Part shown: piece after piece, positions 57,939 to 64,000 of the stretch | Layout of the letters: the number at the start of each line of letters is the position of its first letter | How positions within the stretch are numbered: the stretch's first letter is position 1 | Origin: Nannocystis sp. | GTDB lineage: Bacteria > Myxococcota_A > Polyangia > Nannocystales > Nannocystaceae | Assembly (NCBI RefSeq): GCF_016714285.1 | Contig: NZ_JADJNN010000020.1 | Span: forward strand, 1 to 64,000 | Length of the DNA stretch: 64,000 nucleotides | Direction of reading: 5' to 3' | The notes under the pieces: generated by a model | The model's input: only the letters and a program-made list of their open reading frames with translations | What the model was told of the DNA's origin: nothing | Database searches by the model: none | Made by a program: the position numbers and the translations under genes

Positions 57939-58697
57939 ATGCCCGGACCCGGACGCTTCCTCACCGCACAGTGGCGCCACCTGGCCATGCTCAACTACGC
58001 GGTCGACCCCGCGATCCTCACCCCGCACCTGCCCGCGGGCGTCGAGCTCGACGCCTGGCGCGGCACCACCTACCTCAGCGTCGTCGGCTTTCAGTTCCTC
58101 GGCACCCGCGTGCTCGGCCTGCCGATCCCGTTTCATCGCAACTTCCCCGAGGTCAACCTGCGCTTCTACGTGCGCCGCCCCGGTCGCCCCGGCGAGCCGC
58201 ACGTCGACGCCGACGGCCACAAGCGCGGCGTCGTCTTCCTCAAGGAGCTCGTGCCCCGCGCCGCGATCGCCTGGGTCGCGCGCACCGTCTACGGCGAGGC
58301 CTACCTCGCCCTGCCGATGCGCCACCGCGTCGCCCTGGAGACCGCCGAGGCCGGCCGGGTCCACGGCAGCGTCGCCTACGAGTGGCGCCTCGCCGACGCG
58401 TGGCACGGCCTCGACCTCGCCATCGACGGCGTCCCCGCCCCGCTCGTGCCCGGCTCCGAGGCGGCCTTCATCACCGAACATTATTGGGGCTACGCCGCCG
58501 GCTCCGGTCGCACCCTCGAGTATCGCGTCGAGCACCCGCCCTGGCGCGTGTGGCCGGCGACCGAGGCCGCCCTCCACGGCGACCTCGCGCGGCTCTACGG
58601 CCGCGAACTCGCCGCCGCGCTGGCCGGCCCGCCGCGCTCCGCCTTCCTCGCCGAGGGCTCCGAGATCGCCGTGCACCGCGGACTCGCCGTGAATTGA
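57939..58697 (+). CDS. DUF2071 family protein
   Basis: 252 residues from the ATG at 57939 (a GTG at 57930 is also in frame). The family signature is clear: FLTAQWRHLAMLNYAVDPAIL, LPAGVELDAWRGTTYLSVVGFQF and NFPEVNLRFYV, followed by VVFLKELVPRAAIAWVARTVYGE and a final FITEHYWGYA. The fold is related to acetoacetate decarboxylase-like proteins; no reaction has been proven. No signal peptide. It is followed after 34 bases by a DUF1569 gene on the same strand. Confidence 0.88.
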   Translation: MPGPGRFLTAQWRHLAMLNYAVDPAILTPHLPAGVELDAWRGTTYLSVVGFQFLGTRVLGLPIPFHRNFPEVNLRFYVRRPGRPGEPHVDADGHKRGVVFLKELVPRAAIAWVARTVYGEAYLALPMRHRVALETAEAGRVHGSVAYEWRLADAWHGLDLAIDGVPAPLVPGSEAAFITEHYWGYAAGSGRTLEYRVEHPPWRVWPATEAALHGDLARLYGRELAAALAGPPRSAFLAEGSEIAVHRGLAVN

Positions 58698-58731
58698 GCC
58701 CCCGCAGCCGCGACGCGTTATCCTGCCGGGA

Positions 58732-59202
58732 ATGAGCCGCCTCCGCTTCCCCTCCCTCGCCGAGGCGACCCACGCCGTCCACCGCCTGGAGGCGCTCGAC
58801 GGCCTCGACCTGGCCCATGGGACATGGTCCCCGGCCCGCGCGCTGCACCACCTGGCCGCCAGCATCGAGTGCTCGGTGCACGGCTTCCCGACCCGCAAGT
58901 CCTGGCCGGTGCGCGCGCTGGCCCGCAACCTCATCCTGCCGAAGTTCATGCGTCAGGGCTTCATGCGCCACGACCTCGAGATGGTGGTGCCTGGCGTCGA
59001 CGAGGGCGACCCTGGCCCGGCGCTGGGACCCGCGCTCGCGCGCCTGCTCGCGGCGCTCGACGACTTCAGGGCCGCCCCGGCGCTCGCGCCCCACGCCGTG
59101 TTCGGCGAGTTCACGCGCGACGCCTACGACCGCTACCACGCGATGCACATCGCCGATCACCTCTCGATCTTCCGCGCCCGCGGCGAGCCCTTCACGCCCT
59201 GA
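58732..59202 (+). CDS. DUF1569 (DinB-like) family protein
   Basis: 156 residues. The pattern fits DUF1569 of the DinB/YfiT metal-binding four-helix family: WSPARALHHLAASIECSVHGFP near the N-terminus with the first His pair, FMRQGFMRHD in the middle and YHAMHIADHLSIFRARG at the end (the third and fourth His). These proteins bind a divalent metal with three His; function is unknown, often thiol- or stress-related by analogy. Close spacing suggests co-transcription with the DUF2071 gene. Confidence 0.87.
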   Translation: MSRLRFPSLAEATHAVHRLEALDGLDLAHGTWSPARALHHLAASIECSVHGFPTRKSWPVRALARNLILPKFMRQGFMRHDLEMVVPGVDEGDPGPALGPALARLLAALDDFRAAPALAPHAVFGEFTRDAYDRYHAMHIADHLSIFRARGEPFTP

Positions 59203-59254
59203 GCTCCGCCCCCAGGGCCCATGCGGGCGACGCTCGCGGTCACGTCGACGCGCC

Positions 59255-60457
59255 TCAGAAGGTCAGTCCGCCCGCGAACAACAGGTGGTGCCCGCTCCTG
59301 CGCTCGCCCGTCGCCGCGAACTGCGGGTGCCCCGGCCCCGCCTCGATCTGTCCGCCCTCGTACACCAGCAGCAGCGCCGCGAAGTGCGGCCGCAGGCCCG
59401 CCCGCAGCTTCCACGCCAGCTCGGCGGTCGCCCGCCCGTGCAGCCGCTGGCCGCCGTGACGCTGCCCGATCGCCGTGATCTCCCCGCGCGCCACCACCCC
59501 GAAGTACACGTTCGGCCGCGGCTGCAGGTACGCCGCGAGGTCCACCGCCGGCGCGAGCTGAGCGATGAGCCGCGACCGATTGAACCGCTGCACCCCGAGC
59601 ATCCCGTCGAGCCCCCCGCCGAGCAGCAGCGTGAACACCCGCGCGCTCGCCACCCGCAGACCCGCCCCCGGCCCCGCCGAGCCGATGAAGTACGCGCCCT
59701 CGAGCTCGTCGTTGGCCCGGGCCAGGAAGCGCTGCCCGACCCACACCTTCGCGTAGACCCCGACCCGGCCCGGGCTGGCGAAGCCCGCCCCGATGTTGGC
59801 CACCCCGCGGCCTCCGGCTGCGACCCCCTGGCCCGGCGCGAGGCCCTGCTCGCGCGCCGCCGCGTCGCGCCGGACCGCGCTGCCGCCGAGCTCGAGCGTC
59901 AGCATCAGCTCCGGCATCGTCATGCGCACGACCCTGGCGCCGACGGGGTGCCGCTCCGCGTAGCCCGCGAGTCGGGCCATCAACCCGCCGACCCCGACCC
60001 CGCCGCTCAGCGACCCCGACGCCTCACCCGCCCCCGCCGCGACCCGCCGCGACGACAGCGATCCCCCCGCGACAAGCCCGATGTAGTCGTGCAAGCGACC
60101 GACCGCCGCCACGTGCTCCCGCGGAAGCTCCGGCCGATCACCTGTCTCTCGGGCCATCCAGAGATCACCTGTCCCTTGAGCCATCTCATCCGCCGCCGTG
60201 GCGCCCGCCGCCTGGTGGGCCGGCGGCATGGTCACGCTCGCGTCGGGCCCCTCCACAACGCGGCCCGTCTCTTCGACCACGGGCGCCTCGCGGCCAGGCT
60301 CCGCCCCCTCGATCGCCTCCGGCCCGACCGCCTCGCCGCCGGTCTCCGGAGCCACGATCGCCTCCGGCCCCGCCACCTCTCGACCTGTCCCGCGAGACAG
60401 CTCCGGTCCCGCGCCCGCGAGCGCGCACCAGGCCGCGACCACCGCGCCGGACAACAT
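59255..60457 (-). CDS. outer-membrane-type beta protein with dispersed repeats in its linker
   Basis: The ATG at 60457 (MLSGAVVAAWCALAGAG) is chosen, giving a signal peptide or lipoprotein-like start (AWCALAG). About 400 residues. Residues about 15-115 are Gly/Ala/Glu-rich and include two short copies of the dispersed sequence (SRGTGREVA and AQGTGDLWMARETGD). The C-terminal 270 residues have alternating strands with Gly-Arg turns (VGVYAKVWVGQRFLA, YFGVVARGEITAIG, LLLVYEGGQIEAG) and end LLFAGGLTF, which fits an outer membrane beta-barrel with a terminal Phe. Function unknown. Confidence 0.7.
   Translation of the reverse strand: MLSGAVVAAWCALAGAGPELSRGTGREVAGPEAIVAPETGGEAVGPEAIEGAEPGREAPVVEETGRVVEGPDASVTMPPAHQAAGATAADEMAQGTGDLWMARETGDRPELPREHVAAVGRLHDYIGLVAGGSLSSRRVAAGAGEASGSLSGGVGVGGLMARLAGYAERHPVGARVVRMTMPELMLTLELGGSAVRRDAAAREQGLAPGQGVAAGGRGVANIGAGFASPGRVGVYAKVWVGQRFLARANDELEGAYFIGSAGPGAGLRVASARVFTLLLGGGLDGMLGVQRFNRSRLIAQLAPAVDLAAYLQPRPNVYFGVVARGEITAIGQRHGGQRLHGRATAELAWKLRAGLRPHFAALLLVYEGGQIEAGPGHPQFAATGERRSGHHLLFAGGLTF
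60140..60185. repeat. two copies of the dispersed element
   Basis: CACCTGTCTCTCGGGCCAT (60140-60158) and CACCTGTCCCTTGAGCCAT (near 60167-60185), in frame within the outer-membrane-type protein gene. Confidence 0.6.
60385..60400. repeat. dispersed element hairpin near the outer-membrane-type protein start
   Basis: CTGTC-CCGCGA-GACAG, encoding part of SRGTGREV on the minus strand. Confidence 0.5.
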
Positions 60458-60524
60458 CACCGGCGAACCTAACACGCCGGCTCAGTCGCAGCGGGCGGAC
60501 GATGCTCGTGGAGGCGAGGGGCGG

Positions 60525-61286
60525 TCAGTCGAGCACGCGCGCGAGCGGCGGAAACAGCAGCGTCAGCGCCCGCTCCGAGTGGGTCGTGACCACGCCCTGA
60601 AAGACCATCCCGTTGTGAAAGCTACCACCTGCGCGTGGCGGGAGATCGTCAAGGGCGATCTCGACCAGGACGTTCGCTGATCCACTCATCTCGACCCCGC
60701 CGAGCTGCGCGGCCGCCACCTCGGGAGTCAAGAGGTCCTCACTGATACGGAGAATGTGACCGTGACCGAAGCCCATCTCCGCCGCGGGATACTCGTCGAG
60801 CGACAGCCGTACGGGCTGGCCAACGCCGAGATCCGAGCGAAAGCGTGCCGGGATGGCGAGGTAACCGATCCGTTCGCCCCCGGGCACGATCTTGACGACG
60901 GCGGTGCCGGCCGTGACGAACTCTCCATCACGGACCAGCAGCGCGTCGACCGTGCCGTCGACGTGTGCGACGACGGGTCCGCCGAGATCAAGGAGCACCG
61001 CGCCCCGGCGTACGCTCTCCCCGACCGCAACGCCGAGCCTGCGCACCGTGCCGGTGGCTGGAGCCCGCACGACCGCCACGCCGCCCACGGGACGCACCAC
61101 CCCGGGGCCGTTGGCGACGACCTGCACGCGCAGGAACGCCGCCACCACGAGGGCCGCCAGCGTCAGCGCGGCGATCGCCACGAGCAGCCGCGTGACCGCG
61201 GGCGGATGCAACGGCAAGAGCGGGCCTCGCGTGTCGGGGTCGACGTATGCCTTGATCGCGCGCTCACGAAAGATCTGTTTGGCCAT
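60525..61286 (-). CDS. HlyD/MFP-like membrane fusion protein, short form
   Basis: 253 residues. An N-terminal cytoplasmic part (FRERAIKAYVDPDTRG) is followed by one membrane helix (LLVAIAALTLAALVVAAFL) and the biotinyl-lipoyl-like domain (VVRPVGGVAVVRAPATGTVRRLGVAVGESVRRGAVLLDL, then VVAHVDGTVDALLV). The long coiled coil of typical HlyD is missing, so the protein is about 150 residues shorter than usual. It lies 23 bases downstream of a peptide-exporter ABC gene on the same strand; together they form the inner membrane part of a type I secretion system. Confidence 0.83.
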   Translation of the reverse strand: MAKQIFRERAIKAYVDPDTRGPLLPLHPPAVTRLLVAIAALTLAALVVAAFLRVQVVANGPGVVRPVGGVAVVRAPATGTVRRLGVAVGESVRRGAVLLDLGGPVVAHVDGTVDALLVRDGEFVTAGTAVVKIVPGGERIGYLAIPARFRSDLGVGQPVRLSLDEYPAAEMGFGHGHILRISEDLLTPEVAAAQLGGVEMSGSANVLVEIALDDLPPRAGGSFHNGMVFQGVVTTHSERALTLLFPPLARVLD

Positions 61287-61309
61287 ATGCTTCCTCGCTG
61301 CCTGCCAGG

Positions 61310-63946
61310 TTAGAGCTGCGCCTCGACGAGTCGATGGTACATGCCACGCCGCTGCATCAGCGCGTCGTGCCGACCGATCTCCACGATCTCACCCCGGTCC
61401 ATCACGATGATCTGATCGGCGTCGATCACCGTTGATAGGCGATGGGCGATGACGATCCGCGTGCACGAGAGCTCCTTCAACTGGGCCTCGATGGCGTGCT
61501 GCGTGAGGCTGTCGAGCGCGCTCGTCGCCTCGTCGAGGAGCAAGATCGCCGGATCGTGGACCAGCGCACGCGCGAGCGAGATACGCTGGCGCTGCCCTCC
61601 GGAGAGGCTGCCTCCGCCCTCCGAGACGATGGTCTCGTACTTCATGGGCATCGCCTCGATGTCTTCATGAATGGCGGCCTTCTTCGCCGCCGCGGTCAGG
61701 GCGTCGAGCCCGACGCCCGGGCTTCCGAGCGTCAGATTCTCGCGGAGCGAGCCCGCGAAGAGGAAGCTCTCCTGCATGACCACGCCGAATTGATTGCGCA
61801 GGCGCGTCACGTCGATCGCGCCCAAGTCGCGACCATCGTAGAGGATCCGGCCGGTGTCAGGCATATAGAATCCGAGCAGCAGGCGCCCGAGCGTCGACTT
61901 GCCGGCGCCGGACCCCCCGACGATCGCGACCTTGGACCCGGCCGCGATCGACAGCGACACATTCCTCAGCACCCGCGGGCCGTCCTTCGTATAGCCGAAT
62001 GAGACCCCATCGAGCGTCACCCGCCCGCTGAGCTTGCCTGGGGGCGCCACGCGCTCGCCCGACTGTTCGAGCGGCTCGGCGAAGGCGTCCTTGAGCTTGG
62101 CCAGCGCCACGTCGGCCCGCAGCAGCGACGACAGATATGCCATCACACCTTCGAGCGCGGCGAGGAATGTGGTCGCCATCGCCAGGAACGCCATCAGGGC
62201 CCCGAGCGACAGCGTGCCAGCGAGCACACGCGCGGTGCCCCACCAGAGCGCCGCAGCGATGGCCGAGTAGCGAATGAACGCGAGGGAACTTCGCTGCACG
62301 GAGGTCAGGAAGTCCTGTCTGGCCGAGAGGCGCTGCTCCTGGCGAAACACGGGCAGCCACGCGCGCGCGCCGGCGTCGCGGTCGCCGGTCAGGCGCAGCG
62401 TGGGGAGCCCGGCCAGCACCTCGATCAGGAGGTTTCGCCCGCGTGAGGCGAGCGCGTATTGATCGGTGGCCATCGTCCGCAACCGCGGTAATACGAATGC
62501 GAAGACAAGCAGAAATGCCGCGACCGCGCCGGCGATGACTCCGAGGAGCGCGCTGTCGAGCCAGAGCAGATAAGCCCCCCCGATGACCAGCATCGGGAGA
62601 TCCAGCAGGACGGCGATGCCCTCGGTGCCAAGGAGCGTCCGCAACAAGCGGAGCGCCGCGAAGTGCTGGACGATCTCGCCGGGCGGGTGTTGCTCGAAGA
62701 AGACCACGGGCAGCCCGAGCACGTGCCGCAGCAGCTGCTGCAGGAGCCCGCGATCGACGTGGGTTCGCAGGTAGAGCACGGCGCGGCTGCGCACGAAGCT
62801 GGCCAGCGCCTGGCTGGCGAGCACCGTCACGAGCACAAGCGCGACCACCGAGAGCACCTCACCGTCGCCCGCAGGCAGGGCTCCTCCGATCACGTAGGCC
62901 GTGGTCATCGGCACGGCGAGCGTGGCGACCTGGACGATGAGGGTCGCTACAGCCACCAGGACGATCGCATGCCTGCGCTGGCGGATGAGCGAGGCGAGGC
63001 GATCGCCGAGCGTCGGGCGGCTCCCGGCGTGCTCTTCGGGGCTGAGCTCGAGGCACTCGTCCGTCAGCGTAGCGATCGCCTCGCCGTGGGACAGAGACAC
63101 CCGGCCTCGCGCCGGATCCATGAGCGAGACCCGCCCGCGTCGGGCGCGCTCGACGACCACGTAGCCGCCTGCGCGGGTCGCCACGATCAGCGGATGATCG
63201 AGCATGCGCAGCTCGGACGCGGAGGCGCCGATGCGGCGAACGATCATCCCGAGGCTCTTCGCGCCAGCCGCGAGCGAGCGCGCGGAGATCGTGCCGTGCT
63301 CGCGACAGGCTTCCACGACCGCCTGGAGGCGAATGGGGCGTTGGTGATGGCGGAGCATCGCTGTGACGCACGCGGCGCCTGCGAGCTGCGGGTCGCTCTC
63401 TCGCACGACCGGTACGCGGCCGCGGTGCGAGGGCAACGCGGCGAGCGCAGCGTCCTCCTCGTGGGCACGCCGTTCGGCGTGCTGGCGTGCAGCGCGTGCG
63501 AGCGCGGCCTCGTTGCCCTTGCCGGCGACGGCCTCGCGCAGGCGTAGCGTCGCCATGCGAAAGTCGCCGACGAGGCTCTGGACGAGATGGCGGAGGAGCT
63601 TCCATCCCACCTCGCCCCCCGTGAGCAGGAGGTCGCGCAGGCGATCGTTGTCGATGGCCAACACGGTCACGGGCTCGATGGCCTCACATTGCTCGGTGCG
63701 GCCGCCGAGGTCGAAGAATGAGTCCTCGCCCAGCAATTCGCCGGGCCGCGTCACTTGCGGCGTGGCGCGTCCCTCCTCCGCGATTGCGAGGCGCCCACGG
63801 AGGACGAGGAACAGTCGGTCACCCGGGTCGCCGCGTCGGAAGATCGCCGTGCCCGCGTCGAGCCGCATCACCGTCCCCATCTGCTCGAGGTCCTGGCATT
63901 CGGTCGAGCTGAGCGACGCGCCGAGCGAGGTCTCCGCGATCGCCAT
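61310..63946 (-). CDS. peptide-exporter ABC protein with cNMP and inactive C39-like domains
   Basis: 878 residues from the first ATG; the frame remains open to the window edge, so the start may be further upstream. Domains: a cyclic nucleotide-binding-like domain at about 20-135 (GDRLFLVLRGRLAIAEEG, PGELLGEDSFF); a C39-type peptidase-like domain at about 180-305; six membrane helices (about 325-600); and an NBD with Walker A GGSGAGKST, LSGGQRQRISLARAL, ILLLDEATSALD and HRLSTV. The C39 active-site Cys is replaced (LAGAAC, Ala189) and the His is Tyr262 (GGYVVV), so leader cleavage is unlikely. It resembles NHLM-type or HlyB-like exporters with a degenerate C39-like docking domain. The cargo gene is not in the window. 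Confidence 0.88.
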   Translation of the reverse strand: MAIAETSLGASLSSTECQDLEQMGTVMRLDAGTAIFRRGDPGDRLFLVLRGRLAIAEEGRATPQVTRPGELLGEDSFFDLGGRTEQCEAIEPVTVLAIDNDRLRDLLLTGGEVGWKLLRHLVQSLVGDFRMATLRLREAVAGKGNEAALARAARQHAERRAHEEDAALAALPSHRGRVPVVRESDPQLAGAACVTAMLRHHQRPIRLQAVVEACREHGTISARSLAAGAKSLGMIVRRIGASASELRMLDHPLIVATRAGGYVVVERARRGRVSLMDPARGRVSLSHGEAIATLTDECLELSPEEHAGSRPTLGDRLASLIRQRRHAIVLVAVATLIVQVATLAVPMTTAYVIGGALPAGDGEVLSVVALVLVTVLASQALASFVRSRAVLYLRTHVDRGLLQQLLRHVLGLPVVFFEQHPPGEIVQHFAALRLLRTLLGTEGIAVLLDLPMLVIGGAYLLWLDSALLGVIAGAVAAFLLVFAFVLPRLRTMATDQYALASRGRNLLIEVLAGLPTLRLTGDRDAGARAWLPVFRQEQRLSARQDFLTSVQRSSLAFIRYSAIAAALWWGTARVLAGTLSLGALMAFLAMATTFLAALEGVMAYLSSLLRADVALAKLKDAFAEPLEQSGERVAPPGKLSGRVTLDGVSFGYTKDGPRVLRNVSLSIAAGSKVAIVGGSGAGKSTLGRLLLGFYMPDTGRILYDGRDLGAIDVTRLRNQFGVVMQESFLFAGSLRENLTLGSPGVGLDALTAAAKKAAIHEDIEAMPMKYETIVSEGGGSLSGGQRQRISLARALVHDPAILLLDEATSALDSLTQHAIEAQLKELSCTRIVIAHRLSTVIDADQIIVMDRGEIVEIGRHDALMQRRGMYHRLVEAQL

Positions 63947-64000
63947 CTCGTGGCCATACTTCGCATCGACCTCCGTCGTGGTTGCCCGGCGCGCCGCGAT

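Overview
The window looks like chromosomal DNA of a myxobacterium, most likely of the Nannocystis/Plesiocystis/Enhygromyxa type. The evidence is a very high G+C content with GC-loaded third positions, two eukaryote-like Ser/Thr kinases with long extracellular or TPR tails, two secreted proteins ending in a MYXO-CTERM-type Cys-Gly-Cys-Arg/hydrophobic/Arg tail, Cys-rich DUF4215-type repeats, and many lipoproteins whose lipobox is followed by a long Ser/Thr/Gly linker. No tRNA, rRNA, CRISPR array, insertion sequence or prophage was recognised.

Layout. 1-3.4 kb: a LamG-domain surface protein (5' end outside the window, frameshifted 3' part) and a Cys-rich lipoprotein. 3.7-10.9 kb: a CorC/HlyC-type membrane protein, an M28 peptidase lipoprotein, a kelch-like lipoprotein and a TPR-tailed Ser/Thr kinase. 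10.9-17.6 kb: a secreted protein, a class I terpene synthase with a triplicated 3' end, a fragment of a 2OG-Fe(II) oxygenase, an FHA protein, a kinase fused to a beta-helix ectodomain, and GstA. 17.7-28.9 kb: katG, lipoproteins, an NlpC/P60 hydrolase next to a short MurE-like ligase, a membrane TPR protein, a PLP-dependent dehydratase and a von Willebrand A lipoprotein. 29-33 kb: a glycoside-hydrolase-like lipoprotein and an NAD-dependent DNA ligase, both full of one-base frameshifts. 33.1-37.2 kb: an MnmC-like methyltransferase coupled to tgt, and a NatAB-like ABC transporter. 37.2-44.5 kb: a region with duplicated and remnant sequences, a P-loop kinase-like gene, a lipoprotein, a YndJ-like membrane protein, a DUF899 protein, a BBP2-type porin and a STAS pair. 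44.5-51.4 kb: two MYXO-CTERM proteins (one a GH25 lysozyme), a TPR-like protein, a DEDDh exonuclease and a DUF4215 lipoprotein. 51.5-56.9 kb: a tightly coupled three-gene operon ending in a transmembrane CHAT protease. 57-64 kb: carboxypeptidase-regulatory-like, DUF2071 and DUF1569 proteins, an outer-membrane-type protein, and a type I secretion pair (HlyD-like plus a cNMP/C39-like/ABC exporter) running off the right edge.

Two things cut across the window. First, a short dispersed sequence with core ACCTGTCCCT (on the other strand ATGTCTGAAGGGACAGGT, readable as MSEGTG) occurs at about eight places, often as a TGTCC-loop-GGACA hairpin, both between genes and in frame inside genes. I consider this the most unusual signal. 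Second, many genes carry one-base indels in short G/C runs, most densely from 27.8 to 33.0 kb. The pattern, including a compensated pair inside tgt, looks more like residual sequencing error than real gene decay, so broken genes here should be read with caution.
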